Under the pieces are notes generated by a model that was not told the origin of the DNA, searched no databases, and saw only the letters and a program-made list of their open reading frames with translations. From Leucobacter sp. Ag1 (GTDB lineage Bacteria; Actinomycetota; Actinomycetes; Actinomycetales; Microbacteriaceae), in assembly GCF_000980875.1 (NCBI RefSeq), contig NZ_LAYO01000110.1, positions 98,385-162,384 on the forward strand: 64,000 nt of DNA, in the 5' to 3' direction. The translations under genes and the position numbers were made by a program. Of this stretch, positions 28,456-37,859 are shown in pieces. Within the stretch, counting starts at the first letter, position 1, and every line of letters starts with the position of its first letter.

Positions 28456-30339
28456 TCATTCCACGCGGAGACTGCGCCGAGCCGCCTCGAGCGCGACGAG
28501 CTGCTCCTGGATCCGGCGGGATCCGGCGTCGGCCGAATCGCCGATGCGCTGCATGCGGGCGACCAGCTCGCCCTTGAGGTTCAGCAGGTCGCGATCCAGC
28601 AGCGACACCACCACGTCCTTCGCGTACGCGGCCAGCTGCTCGGCCTTGCGCTGCGGCATCGGCGCGAGCGCGAGCTCCCGCGCGAGATCGCGCAGGGCCT
28701 CCGGCGTCTGCTCGAGCACCTCGGCGAGCCAGCGGTCGGTGCCGAGCGCGGGCAGCGCGGCGGCGATCGCATCGCGGACACCGCGCAGTCGCGGTTCGTC
28801 CACCTGCGCGGTGACCGCCTGCGACAGCAGGTCGATGCCGACGGCCTCGCCCTGCTGCAGCATCGCCATGAGCGCGTCGCGCTCGAGCCACACGCCGGGC
28901 GCGTTCGGCAGGCTCGCCAAGGAGATGCGGGGCGCCGCCGGCTCGGCCGGGGCGCCGAAGCGGTCGTTCGGATCCTGGCCCGCGCGCGGCGGCTCCTCGC
29001 GGTCGTTCCCGCGGGACTGCGGTCGGGACTCGGCCGCGCGCACCGCGCGCTGCACCTCGCCGAGGTCGGAGCCGAGCATGCGCGCCAGCTCGCGCGCGTA
29101 GCCCGGTCGCATCGCGGGATCCTTGATCTCGGCCACGATCGGGGCCGCGGCCCGGAGCGCCGACACCCGCCCCTCGACGCTGTTGAGGTCGAAGCGGGAG
29201 ACCGCCTGCCGCAGCGCGAACTCGAACAGCGGGGTCTTCCGGTCGAACAGCGAGACCACGGCCTCGTCGCCGCGGTGCAGCCGCAGGTCGCAGGGATCGA
29301 GTCCGTCGGGCGCGACCGCGACGTAGGTCTGCGCGGTGAAGCGCTTCTCCTCGCTGAAGGCGCGCAGCGCGGCCTTCTGCCCGGCCTCGTCAGGGTCGAA
29401 GGTGAAGATCACCTCGGCCGCCGCGTCGTCGCCCATGACCCGGCGCAGCACCGAGATGTGCTCCCGCCCGAAGGCGGTGCCGCAGGTCGCGACCGCGGTC
29501 TCGATCCCGGCCAGGTGGCACGCCATCACGTCGGTGTACCCCTCGACGACGACCGCGCGGTGCCCGCGCGAGATCGCGCGCTTCGCGAGGTCGAGGCCGT
29601 AGAGCACCTGCGACTTGCGGTACACGGGGGTCTCGGGGGTGTTGAGGTACTTCGGGCCGTTGTCGTCCTCGTAGAGCTTGCGGGCGCCGAAGCCGATCAC
29701 CTGGCCGCTCGTGTCGCGGATCGGCCAGATGACGCGGCCGCGGAAGCGGTCGTAGACGCCGCGCTGCCCCTCGGAGACGAGGCCGGCCTGCGAGAGCTCC
29801 GCCGGGGTGTAGCCCTGCGCCTTCAGGTGGTCGGTCAGTCCGTCCCATCCGCGCGGCGCGTAGCCGACGCCGAACCGGGTCGCGGACTCGGCATCGAACC
29901 CGCGTCCGTCGAGGAAGTCGCGGCCGGCCTTGCCCTCCTCGCTCGCCAGCTGCTCGACGAAGTACGCCGCGGCGGCCTGGTTGGCGGCGAGCAGACGGGC
30001 CCGGTTCGGGCCCTCCTCACGACGGCCGCTGCCCTCCTCGTAGGTGAGCGCGTAGTGGATCCGTGCGGCCAGGCGCTCGACCGACTCGGTGAAGGTGAGG
30101 TGATCCATGCGCTGCAGGAACGTGATGGCGTCGCCCGATTCGCCGCAGCCGAAGCAGTGGTAGTAGCCGAGCGCCGGACGCACGTGGAAGCTGGGACTGC
30201 GCTCGTCGTGGAACGGGCAGAGCCCCTTCATCGAGTCGATGCCGCCGTTCTTGAGCGCGACGTAGTCGCCGACGAGGTCGGCCAGGTTCGTGCGGCGCTT
30301 CACCTCTTCGATGTCGCTCGCGCGGATCCGGCCTGCCAT
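28456..30339 (-). CDS. dnaG: DNA primase
   Basis: This 627-residue primase makes RNA primers at the replication fork. The N-terminal zinc ribbon ligands are C41, H44, C62 and C65 (CPFH and CFGC). The TOPRIM catalytic domain shows VVVEGYTDVM and IFTFDPDEAGQKAA. A Pro/Arg-rich linker near 430–460 leads to the C-terminal helicase-binding helical domain. The ATG at 30339 gives the standard MAGRIRASDIEEVKRR start. It follows dgt by 30 bp in the recO–uppS–dusB–dgt–dnaG run. Confidence 0.97.
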   Translation of the reverse strand: MAGRIRASDIEEVKRRTNLADLVGDYVALKNGGIDSMKGLCPFHDERSPSFHVRPALGYYHCFGCGESGDAITFLQRMDHLTFTESVERLAARIHYALTYEEGSGRREEGPNRARLLAANQAAAAYFVEQLASEEGKAGRDFLDGRGFDAESATRFGVGYAPRGWDGLTDHLKAQGYTPAELSQAGLVSEGQRGVYDRFRGRVIWPIRDTSGQVIGFGARKLYEDDNGPKYLNTPETPVYRKSQVLYGLDLAKRAISRGHRAVVVEGYTDVMACHLAGIETAVATCGTAFGREHISVLRRVMGDDAAAEVIFTFDPDEAGQKAALRAFSEEKRFTAQTYVAVAPDGLDPCDLRLHRGDEAVVSLFDRKTPLFEFALRQAVSRFDLNSVEGRVSALRAAAPIVAEIKDPAMRPGYARELARMLGSDLGEVQRAVRAAESRPQSRGNDREEPPRAGQDPNDRFGAPAEPAAPRISLASLPNAPGVWLERDALMAMLQQGEAVGIDLLSQAVTAQVDEPRLRGVRDAIAAALPALGTDRWLAEVLEQTPEALRDLARELALAPMPQRKAEQLAAYAKDVVVSLLDRDLLNLKGELVARMQRIGDSADAGSRRIQEQLVALEAARRSLRVE

Positions 30340-30369
30340 AGCTGCCCAGTCTAGTCGTCGTCGGTCGGG

Positions 30370-31623
30370 CTAGACGAGCGGCGCCGTGCAGAGCCGCTCG
30401 TACCAGGCGATCGCCGACTGGTCGGTGAGCGACGCCACCTGATCCACGATCGCGCGCCGCGCCGCGGACTCGTCGTCGGCGGCCCGGAAATCGGCGGCGT
30501 ATGCGGGCTCCAGTTCGTGCGCGCCCGACTCCCAGAGCGTGTGCAGCAGCTCGGTGAGCAGCGCCCGCTGGCGCCGATACGTCGGCTGGCGGCGCCCGCT
30601 CTGCATCACGTACGCGGCGACCACGCCCTTGAGCACGGCGATCTCGGCGCTCACCTCGCGCGGCACGACCATGCGCGCGCCGTAACGGGCGAGCGAGCGG
30701 CCGTCGGCCTCGTCGATCGTGTCGCGGATCGCGGCGCGCGCGAACCGGCCGATCATGTCGCTCGTGAAGTTCTTCAGCCGGGCCTGGTCCCTGCGGGATC
30801 CGTCCCAGCTGCGCAACCAGTTGCCGCTCTCGGCCATCCGGTCGAACGCCGCGCCGAGCTCGTCCGTCGAGAAGTCGCCGCCGGCCCACTCCGAGACGGT
30901 CCGGATCAGCGCGTCGTGGCCCGAGCGGGCCGTGAGGAACTGCGGATCGATGTGCTCCGACACGATCGCGTCCTCGAAGTCGTGGACCGAATAGGCGACG
31001 TCGTCGGAGAAGTCCATGATCTGGGCCTCGACGCACTTGCGCCGCTCGGGCGCACCGCTCCTGAGCCAGTCGAAGACCGGCGCGTCGTCGGCGAAGTACC
31101 CGAACTTGGCGCTGCCCGGCGCGGCCTCCCGCAGCGACCAGGGGTACTTGCAACTGGCATCGAGCGTGGCGCGCGTGAGGTTCAGGCCCGCGCTCGACCC
31201 GTCGGGTGCGAAGCGCTTCGGTTCGAGGCGGGTGAGGATCCGCAGCGTCTGCGCGTTGCCCTCGAAGCCGCCGAAACCGCGCATCCACTCGTTCAGCGCG
31301 AGCTCCCCGTTGTGCCCGAAGGGCGGGTGACCGAGGTCGTGCGCCAGGCACGCGGTGTCGACCACGTCCTGCGAGACGCCGAGCGAGACCGCGAGCTCGC
31401 GGCCGATCTGAGCGACCTCGAGCGAGTGCGTCAGACGGTTGCGGGCGAAGTCGACGCCGGCCGTCGGGCTGAGCACCTGGGTCTTCGCGGCGAGGCGCCG
31501 CCAACCGCTCGAGTGCAGCACCCGGGCGCGGTCGCGTGCGAAATCGCTGCGCCCGCCGCTGTGCTGCTCGGGGACGAAGCGCTCCTCATCGAACTCGGAG
31601 TACCCGTTCGCCCGCTCACCCAC
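30370..31623 (-). CDS. dgt: dGTP triphosphohydrolase-like HD-domain protein
   Basis: The product (417 residues) hydrolyses dNTPs, mainly dGTP, to nucleoside and triphosphate. The HD metal site is H66 (NRLTHSLEV), H95-D96 (ACLAHDLGHPPFGHNGE) and a downstream Asp (FSDDVAYSVHD). I place the start at GTG 31623, which overlaps the dusB 3' end by 8 nt and begins with GERANGYSEFDEERF. The frame is open further upstream only as a shadow of dusB. It is clustered with dnaG as in other actinobacteria. Confidence 0.93.
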   Translation of the reverse strand: MGERANGYSEFDEERFVPEQHSGGRSDFARDRARVLHSSGWRRLAAKTQVLSPTAGVDFARNRLTHSLEVAQIGRELAVSLGVSQDVVDTACLAHDLGHPPFGHNGELALNEWMRGFGGFEGNAQTLRILTRLEPKRFAPDGSSAGLNLTRATLDASCKYPWSLREAAPGSAKFGYFADDAPVFDWLRSGAPERRKCVEAQIMDFSDDVAYSVHDFEDAIVSEHIDPQFLTARSGHDALIRTVSEWAGGDFSTDELGAAFDRMAESGNWLRSWDGSRRDQARLKNFTSDMIGRFARAAIRDTIDEADGRSLARYGARMVVPREVSAEIAVLKGVVAAYVMQSGRRQPTYRRQRALLTELLHTLWESGAHELEPAYAADFRAADDESAARRAIVDQVASLTDQSAIAWYERLCTAPLV

Positions 31624-32806
31624 CGGAATCGTCCCGCTCGGCCTCGGCCAGCTCGGCGAAGTCGATGCCGTCGCTCGTTCGGCTCTCGAGCCAGCGGTCC
31701 GGCAGCACGACGCGCTTGGGGCTGCCGGCCCGGCCGCGCTGGCCCTCCGCGCCCTCGCCGGGGTACGGCATGGAGCCGTCCATCGTGGCGAAGATCTCGT
31801 CCATCTGCTCGAGCGACTCGACCGCCGCGAGCGAGCGGCGGGTGTCGCCGCCGACACCGTAGCCCTTGAAGTACCAGGCGACGTGCTTGCGGATGTCGCG
31901 GCAGGCGCGATCCTCCTCGCCGTCGAAGAACTCGACGAGCAGCTCGGTGTGCCGGCGCATGGCCTGCATGACGAAGCCGAGCGGCGGCTTCGCGATCGCC
32001 GCCTCCGCAGCCTCGCGTGAGATCTCGCCCTGCTCAGCGCGGAACGCCGCCGCCAGGTCACCGAACAGCCAGGGGCGCCCGAGGCAGCCGCGACCGACGA
32101 CGACGCCGTCGCAGCCGGTCTCGCGCACCATGCGGATCGCGTCCTCGGCGGACCAGATGTCGCCGTTGCCGAGCACGGGAACGCTCGTGATCGTCTGCTT
32201 CAGCTCGGCGATGGCCGACCAGTCGGCGTGCCCCGAGTAGAACTCGTTGGCCGTGCGTCCGTGCAGGGCGATCGCCGCGACGCCCGCGTCCTCGGCGGTG
32301 CGCGCGGCGTCGAGGAACGTCAGGTGGTCGGCGTCGATGCCCTTGCGCATCTTCACCGTGAGCGGGATGTCGCCGGCGGCCTTCACAGCGCCCTCGACGA
32401 TCGCCTTGAACAGGTCCTGCTTCCACGGCAGAGCGGACCCGCCGCCCTTGCGGGTCACCTTGGGCACCGGGCAGCCGAAGTTCAGGTCGATGTGATCGGC
32501 GCGGTCCTCGGCGACGAGGAACTTCACGGCCTCGGAGACCGTCTTCGGATCCACGCCGTAGAGCTGGATCGAGCGCGGCGTCTCGCTCTCGTGGTGCTTG
32601 ATTAGGCGCATCGAGGCCGGGGTGCGTTCGACGAGCGCCCGGCTCGTGATCATCTCGCTCACGTAGAGCCCCGCGCCGTACTCGCGGCAGAGTCGACGGA
32701 ACGCGGTGTTGGTGATCCCGGCCATGGGTGCGAGCACCACCGGGACGTCGAGCGCGATCGGACCGATGCGCAGCCGCTGATCGGTTGCGAGAGAGGAGGA
32801 AGTCAT
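31616..32806 (-). CDS. dusB: tRNA-dihydrouridine synthase
   Basis: This FMN-dependent enzyme of 396 residues reduces uridines in tRNA D-loops. It shows the TIM-barrel start VVLAPMAGITNTAFRRLCR, the catalytic Cys 112 in LNFGCPVPKVTRKGGGSAL, the MRKGID phosphate region, and LGNGDIWSAEDA followed by GVVVGRGCLGRPWLF. The C-terminal helical domain is followed by an uncommonly long tail of about 60 residues. ATG 32806 is unambiguous. It is co-transcribed with uppS upstream and dgt downstream. Confidence 0.94.
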   Translation of the reverse strand: MTSSSLATDQRLRIGPIALDVPVVLAPMAGITNTAFRRLCREYGAGLYVSEMITSRALVERTPASMRLIKHHESETPRSIQLYGVDPKTVSEAVKFLVAEDRADHIDLNFGCPVPKVTRKGGGSALPWKQDLFKAIVEGAVKAAGDIPLTVKMRKGIDADHLTFLDAARTAEDAGVAAIALHGRTANEFYSGHADWSAIAELKQTITSVPVLGNGDIWSAEDAIRMVRETGCDGVVVGRGCLGRPWLFGDLAAAFRAEQGEISREAAEAAIAKPPLGFVMQAMRRHTELLVEFFDGEEDRACRDIRKHVAWYFKGYGVGGDTRRSLAAVESLEQMDEIFATMDGSMPYPGEGAEGQRGRAGSPKRVVLPDRWLESRTSDGIDFAELAEAERDDSGG

Positions 32807-32844
32807 ATCGCCTCCATTCTCTCACGACCCGCCCGGCCGAGCGG

Positions 32845-33630
32845 CTAGGCCGGTTTCGGGGCGTCCACCGCCCCGCCGAAGCGGCGATCCCGGTCGTGGT
32901 AGATCCCGATCGCCCGCCAGAGCTCGGACCGGTCGAAGTCGGGCCACAGGGTGTCGAGGAACACCATCTCGGCGTACGCGGACTGCCAGAGCATGAAGTT
33001 GCTGGTGCGCTGCTCCCCCGACGAGCGCAGGAACAGGTCGACGTCCGGCAGCTCGGGCACGTAGAGGTAGCGCCCGATGGTGCGCTCGCTGATCCCGTGG
33101 GGCGAGAGCCGCCCGGTGGCGACGTCCTCGCCGATGCGGCGCATGGCGTCCACGAGCTCGTTGCGCCCGCCGTAGTTGACGCACATCGTGAGCGTCAGCC
33201 CGGTGTTGTGCGCGGTGACCCGTTCGGCGGTCTTCAGCTCGCTGAGCACGGACCCCCAGAGCCGCGGCCGGCGCCCGGCCCAGCGCATGCGCACGTTCCA
33301 GGAGTGCAGCTGCTCGCGCCGACGCCGCAGCACGTCGCGGTTGAACCCCATGAGGAACCGGACCTCGTCGGGCGAACGCCGCCAGTTCTCGGTGGAGAAC
33401 GCGTAGACGCTCAGGTGCTTGACCCCGGCCTGGATCGCGCCGGCCACCACGTCGAGCAGCGCCTGCTCGCCCATGCGGTGCCCCTCGACGCGGGGCAGGC
33501 CGCGCTGGTTGGCCCAGCGCCCGTTGCCGTCCATGACGATCGCGACGTGCTCGGGCACAGGTCCCGCGAACCGGGGCGGTTGCTCGCCGGTCCAATCGAC
33601 CGGCACGATCTCGTCGGGCACTCGCGGCAT
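32845..33630 (-). CDS. uppS: Isoprenyl (undecaprenyl/decaprenyl) diphosphate synthase
   Basis: This cis-prenyltransferase has 261 residues and makes the polyprenyl carrier for peptidoglycan and wall polymers. It has [10 protein letters not shown] with catalytic D34, [25 protein letters not shown], and the C-terminal [23 protein letters not shown] substrate-binding region. In actinobacteria the chain length can be C50 or C55; sequence reading does not decide. It starts 21 nt after the recO stop in the same operon. Confidence 0.96.
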   Translation of the reverse strand: MPRVPDEIVPVDWTGEQPPRFAGPVPEHVAIVMDGNGRWANQRGLPRVEGHRMGEQALLDVVAGAIQAGVKHLSVYAFSTENWRRSPDEVRFLMGFNRDVLRRRREQLHSWNVRMRWAGRRPRLWGSVLSELKTAERVTAHNTGLTLTMCVNYGGRNELVDAMRRIGEDVATGRLSPHGISERTIGRYLYVPELPDVDLFLRSSGEQRTSNFMLWQSAYAEMVFLDTLWPDFDRSELWRAIGIYHDRDRRFGGAVDAPKPA

Positions 33631-33651
33631 AGCGTTCAGTGTATCGAGCGT

Positions 33652-34386
33652 TCAGGCGACGGGATGCGCCGCGGAGCCGCGCAGCGAGCGCAGACCGCGC
33701 TCCAGGTGCCACTGCGTGTACGCGGCGACGATTCCGGCGGCCTGCCCGCGCTCGCGCTCGGTCGACGCGGTCGCCGTGTCCCAGTCCCCCGCGAGCAGCG
33801 CGGCGAGCAGACGGATGGATCCCGGATCGAGCCGCGGCGCGCCTGGCACGCGGCAGTCCTCGCAGACCACGCCGCCCAGCTGCACGACGACGAGGGTGTG
33901 CGGGCCCGCGGCACCGCAGCGCACGCACTCCTCGAAGCCCGGCGACCAGCCGGCGATCGCCATGGCGCGCAGCAGGTAGCCGTCGCGCACGAGCTCGGTG
34001 GGCACCTTGCCCTGCGCGAGCGTGCGCAGCGCGCCGACGAGCAGCCGGTACTGCTGCGGCGCGGGGCCGCCCTCGCTCAGGCGCTCGGCCGTCTCGACCA
34101 TGACGCTGCCCGCGCGGTACCGCTCGTAGTCGCTGCTGATCGGCGGCCCGTACGAGCCGAGCGTCTCGGCCTGGGTGATCGTGTCGAGGGTGCGGCCCTC
34201 GTAGCACTGCAGATCGGCGACCATGAACGGCTCGAGCCGCGCCCCGAACTTCGACGAGGTGCGCCGGACCCCCTTCGCCACGGCGCGCAGCAGGCCGCGC
34301 TCGCGCGTGAGCAGCGTCACGATGCGATCGGCTTCGCCGAGCTTGTGCGTGCGCAGCACGACGCCGACTTCGCGGTACAGGGGCAT
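33652..34386 (-). CDS. recO: DNA repair protein RecO
   Basis: The product (244 residues) mediates RecA loading onto SSB-coated ssDNA in the RecFOR pathway. It starts with the OB-fold segment [24 protein letters not shown], followed by [20 protein letters not shown]. The zinc-finger cysteines are C154/C157 (ECVRC) and C175/C178 (CEDC). It is the first gene of the recO–uppS–dusB–dgt–dnaG run and is divergent from the TRIC-type channel gene, sharing a 47-bp promoter gap. Confidence 0.95.
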   Translation of the reverse strand: MPLYREVGVVLRTHKLGEADRIVTLLTRERGLLRAVAKGVRRTSSKFGARLEPFMVADLQCYEGRTLDTITQAETLGSYGPPISSDYERYRAGSVMVETAERLSEGGPAPQQYRLLVGALRTLAQGKVPTELVRDGYLLRAMAIAGWSPGFEECVRCGAAGPHTLVVVQLGGVVCEDCRVPGAPRLDPGSIRLLAALLAGDWDTATASTERERGQAAGIVAAYTQWHLERGLRSLRGSAAHPVA

Positions 34387-34433
34387 GTCTCAAGTATCCC
34401 GGATCCTTATGCGCGATCGGCGAGAATAGAGGC

Positions 34434-35183
34434 GTGCTCGACCAGACCTTCCACACCCCGCTCGCCGCAGACCTCGTCGCGGTCGGCGTCGGCAGCCTGC
34501 AGGGCGCCCTGTTCGCCGCGGGTTTCAAGCGGATCGACCTGCTCGGCGTCGCGATCATCGGCATCGCGTCGGGCATCGGCGGCGGTTTCCTCCGCGACAT
34601 CCTGCTCGGCGTGACGCCGGCGGCGTTCTCGATCAACTGGTACCTGATCGTCGCGACCGGCGCCGCGTTCATCGGCATGCTGCTGCCGCGCCTCTTCGAG
34701 CGCGTCGATCCGGTCATCACCGTGCTCGACGCGCTCAGCATCGGCATGTTCGGCGCGATCGGCACGACCAAGGCGCTGTCGCTCGACATGCCCGTGGTGC
34801 CTGCCCTCTTCATCGGCACCGTGTCGGCGGTCGGCGGCGGCGTGCTGCGCGACCTCATGCTCAACATCCCCATCGCGCTCATGCACGTGGGATCCCTCTA
34901 CGCGGTCGCGAGCCTCGTCGGCGTCGGCGTGCTGGTCGTGCTGCTCGCGTTCGGGGTTCCCGTCGTCATCGCGGGGATCGCCTGCGTCGCAGTGACCGCC
35001 GTGCTGCGCCTGCTCGCCGTCCGGTTCGGCTGGAGCCTGCCCGAGCAACGCGCGCTCAGCCGACTGCGGCTGCGGCGCCAGCGCGAGGTCGAGCAGACCA
35101 TCGAGGCGCTCAAGACGGGCACGATCCCGCTGCCCGAGATCCCGCCGAACCCGGACGATCTGCGGGGTCCCAGCGCGCGCTGA
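34434..35183 (+). CDS. TRIC-type (UPF0126) monovalent cation channel
   Basis: This 249-residue membrane protein has about seven hydrophobic segments and two copies of the family hallmark: GIGGGFLRDILLG and VGGGVLRDLMLN. These Gly-Gly-Gly-x-x-Arg-Asp repeats define the bacterial TRIC/YicG/YadS family, trimeric K+ or Na+ channels. A charged cytoplasmic tail of about 50 residues follows the last helix. It starts at GTG 34434, 7 bases after an AGAATAG run, so the mRNA may be nearly leaderless. Confidence 0.88.
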   Translation: MLDQTFHTPLAADLVAVGVGSLQGALFAAGFKRIDLLGVAIIGIASGIGGGFLRDILLGVTPAAFSINWYLIVATGAAFIGMLLPRLFERVDPVITVLDALSIGMFGAIGTTKALSLDMPVVPALFIGTVSAVGGGVLRDLMLNIPIALMHVGSLYAVASLVGVGVLVVLLAFGVPVVIAGIACVAVTAVLRLLAVRFGWSLPEQRALSRLRLRRQREVEQTIEALKTGTIPLPEIPPNPDDLRGPSAR

Positions 35184-35243
35184 GCCGGGGTAGGCTGACG
35201 CGCAGGACGGCGCGACGGAGCGCCCGCCGAGAACGGAGCTGCG

Positions 35244-37184
35244 ATGCGCCCTCATCCCCTCGACTCCCTGTCCGCCGAAGAGATCACCGCGACCTCCGAG
35301 CTGCTCGCCCGCGAGCGCGGGATCGACGCGGGCTGGCGCTACGCCTCGATCGCGCTCCGCGAACCGCCCAAGACCGAGGTGCGCGCCTGGCGCGAGGGCG
35401 ACCCGATCGGGCGCCGATCCTTCGCCGTGCTCTGGAACAAGGCGAGCAACGAGGTCTTCGAGGCGATCGTCGACCTCGGCGCCGGCGTCGTCGAGAGCTG
35501 GGAGCATCGCCCGGGCGTGACCCCGAACTTCACCGTCGACGAGTACCACGACTGCGACGTCGCCCTGCGCGCTCACCCCGAGGTGCGCGCGGCGCTCGAG
35601 GCGCGCGGCATCGATCCCGAGCTCGTCCTCTTCGACCTCTGGACCTACGGGCACGAGGTCATGCCACCGCAGTGGCGGGATCGCCGGCTCGGCTGGGTCG
35701 ACATCTGGAAGCGCGCGGCGACCGGCGGCAACCCCTACGCGCACCCCGTGAGCGGGCTCAAGGTGATCGTCGATGTGAACAGCATGGAAGTGCTGCAGAT
35801 CGACGAGGCGCACGACCGGGGATTCCCCGAGGTCGACGCCGAGTACACGCCCGAGCTGCGCGACGAGCCCGAGCGCACCGATCTGAAGCCGCTCGACATC
35901 GTGCAGCCCGAGGGCGTGTCCTTCGCCCTCGACGGATCCCTGCTGCGCTGGCAGGACTGGGAGTTCCGCATCGGCTTCAACTACCGCGAGGGTCCCGTGC
36001 TGTACCAGGTGCGGTTCAAGGACGGCGACGAGTACCGCGACATCGCCTACCGCATGTCGCTCGCCGAGATGATCGTGCCGTACCGCGACTCGAGCTTCGA
36101 CCACTACCGCCGCACCGCGTTCGACATCGGCGAGTGGGGCCTCGGCTACATGTGCACCTCGCTCGAGCTCGGATGCGATTGCCTCGGCGAGATCACCTAT
36201 CTCGACGGCGTCCTGCCCGACACCGCGGGCCGCCCCCGGGTCACGAAGAACGCGATCTGCCTGCACGAGGAGGACGACGCCGTGCTGTGGAAGCACGTCG
36301 ACCCCGACGCCGGTACCGAGGTGCGCCGCATGCGCCGCTTCGTGGTCTCGGTGCACGCGACGGTCGCCAACTACGAGTATCTCGTCTACTGGCGGTTCTA
36401 TCCGGACGGCAACATCGAGTGCGAGATCCGGGCGACCGGGATCATGGTCTCGACGCCCATGGAGGACGAGGCCGCGACGTTCCCCACTGGCACCGTGATC
36501 GACCGTCGCAGCTACGCGCCCTACCACCAGCACTTCCTGGTCGCGCGCCTCGACCTCGACATCGACGGCGAGGACAACACGGTCGTCGAGTCCGACTCGA
36601 TGGCCGCGCCCATCGGCGACGCGAATCCGCTCGGGCTCGACCTGCACACGCGCGGCACGGTCATCGCGTCGGAGGCCGAGGCCGGCCGCGACTACCGGTG
36701 GGAGACGCAGCGCTCCTGGAAGGTGCAGAATCCGAACCGCCTCAACGCCTGGGGTGCGCCGACCGCGTACAAGCTTGTGCCGTCGGCGTCATTCCCGGCG
36801 ATGTTCGACGAATCGTCTCCGATCCTGCGCCGCAACCCGGTGATCGGCAGCACCCTCTGGGTGACGCGGCAGCACGACCTCGAGATGTGGCCCGCCGGCG
36901 ACTACCCGACCCAGTCGCACGACGACCTCGGCAACGGCATGAGCGCGTGGATCGCCGACGACGAGAACCTCGTCGACACCGACGTGGTGCTCTGGTACGT
37001 CTTCGGGATCCACCACATCACCCGCGCCGAGGACTGGCCGATCATGCCCGTCGACAAGGTCGCCTTCACGCTCAAGCCGTTCGGGTTCTTCGACCGGAAC
37101 CCGTCGCTCGACGCGCCGCGGTCACCGTCGAAGCACGGCGGCGGGAGCTGCTGCGCGGGCGGGGAATGCCACTGCGAGCACTGA
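35244..37184 (+). CDS. Copper amine oxidase (TPQ-dependent primary amine oxidase)
   Basis: The 646-residue enzyme oxidises primary amines to aldehydes with release of NH3 and H2O2. The tyrosine that becomes topaquinone is Y377 in VANYE, the catalytic base is D294 (TAFDIGEWGLG), and the copper ligands are H428/H430 (YHQHF) plus a His in FGIHHITRAEDWPIMP. There is no signal peptide, so it is cytoplasmic, as in Arthrobacter enzymes. It ends in an odd tail, GGGSCCAGGECHCEH, with four Cys and two His that could bind copper. It stands alone between the TRIC channel and convergent ruvC. Confidence 0.95.
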   Translation: MRPHPLDSLSAEEITATSELLARERGIDAGWRYASIALREPPKTEVRAWREGDPIGRRSFAVLWNKASNEVFEAIVDLGAGVVESWEHRPGVTPNFTVDEYHDCDVALRAHPEVRAALEARGIDPELVLFDLWTYGHEVMPPQWRDRRLGWVDIWKRAATGGNPYAHPVSGLKVIVDVNSMEVLQIDEAHDRGFPEVDAEYTPELRDEPERTDLKPLDIVQPEGVSFALDGSLLRWQDWEFRIGFNYREGPVLYQVRFKDGDEYRDIAYRMSLAEMIVPYRDSSFDHYRRTAFDIGEWGLGYMCTSLELGCDCLGEITYLDGVLPDTAGRPRVTKNAICLHEEDDAVLWKHVDPDAGTEVRRMRRFVVSVHATVANYEYLVYWRFYPDGNIECEIRATGIMVSTPMEDEAATFPTGTVIDRRSYAPYHQHFLVARLDLDIDGEDNTVVESDSMAAPIGDANPLGLDLHTRGTVIASEAEAGRDYRWETQRSWKVQNPNRLNAWGAPTAYKLVPSASFPAMFDESSPILRRNPVIGSTLWVTRQHDLEMWPAGDYPTQSHDDLGNGMSAWIADDENLVDTDVVLWYVFGIHHITRAEDWPIMPVDKVAFTLKPFGFFDRNPSLDAPRSPSKHGGGSCCAGGECHCEH

Positions 37185-37197
37185 GATCCCGGCGGGA

Positions 37198-37794
37198 TCA
37201 GCCGCCGCGCGGGCCGCGGCGGCGCCCCTGCCGGGACTCGGCCTCGCGCCAGGCGCGCTGCGCCGGCGTCTCGGCGGATCCCGCGCCGGGCTGGCTCTCG
37301 GCGCGGCTCGCCGATCCTCCCCGCCCGAGGTGCCAGGCGTGCGTGATCGCGAGCGCCAGCGCATCGGCGGCGTCGGCCGGTTTCGGCGGCGCCTGCAGGC
37401 GCAGCAGCCGGGTGACCATCGTGGTGACCTGCGCCTTGTCGGCGCTGCCGTAACCCGTCACCTGGGCTTTGACCTCGTTCGGCGTGTAGAGGGCGAGCGG
37501 GATCCCCCGCTGCTCGGCCAGGTACATGACGACGCCGCTGATCTGCGCGACGCCCATGACGCTCGCGACGTTGTCCTGCGCGAACACGCGCTCGAGGGCG
37601 ATCGCGTCGGGACGCTCCCCGTCGAGCAGCCGCTCCAGGCTGGAGCCGAGCTTGTGCAGGCGGGCGGGCAACGGGTCGCCCGCGGCGCTCGTCAGCACCT
37701 CGACGTGCTCGAACTCGACCCGGCGGTTGCCGCCGGCGGTCACGATGCCCACGCCGCACCGGGTCAGGCCCGGGTCGATCCCGATGATCCGCAT
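37198..37794 (-). CDS. ruvC: Holliday junction resolvase RuvC
   Basis: This dimeric endonuclease (198 residues) resolves Holliday junctions. The acidic residues are D7 (GIDPGL), E68 (ALERVF), D141 and D144 (PADAADALALA). The RNase-H-like fold is complete by about residue 155; a basic, low-complexity tail (ending SRQGRRRGPRGG) follows. It comes after yebC on the same strand, as usual, but ruvA and ruvB, which normally follow, are replaced by a convergent amine oxidase 13 nt away. Confidence 0.96.
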   Translation of the reverse strand: MRIIGIDPGLTRCGVGIVTAGGNRRVEFEHVEVLTSAAGDPLPARLHKLGSSLERLLDGERPDAIALERVFAQDNVASVMGVAQISGVVMYLAEQRGIPLALYTPNEVKAQVTGYGSADKAQVTTMVTRLLRLQAPPKPADAADALALAITHAWHLGRGGSASRAESQPGAGSAETPAQRAWREAESRQGRRRGPRGG

Positions 37795-37816
37795 CGCCTC
37801 TTCACCTCACGATCGG

Positions 37817-37852
37817 GCGGTGCGCGGCGGACTCCCGTTCGCCGCGCACCGC
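37817..37852 (-). terminator. Hairpin between yebC and ruvC
   Basis: A perfect 13-bp GC-rich stem (37817–37829 with 37840–37852) with a 10-nt loop lies 7 nt after the yebC stop and 22 nt before the ruvC start. It could terminate or attenuate read-through, or stabilise the yebC message. Confidence 0.55.
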
Positions 37853-37859
37853 CGAATCA

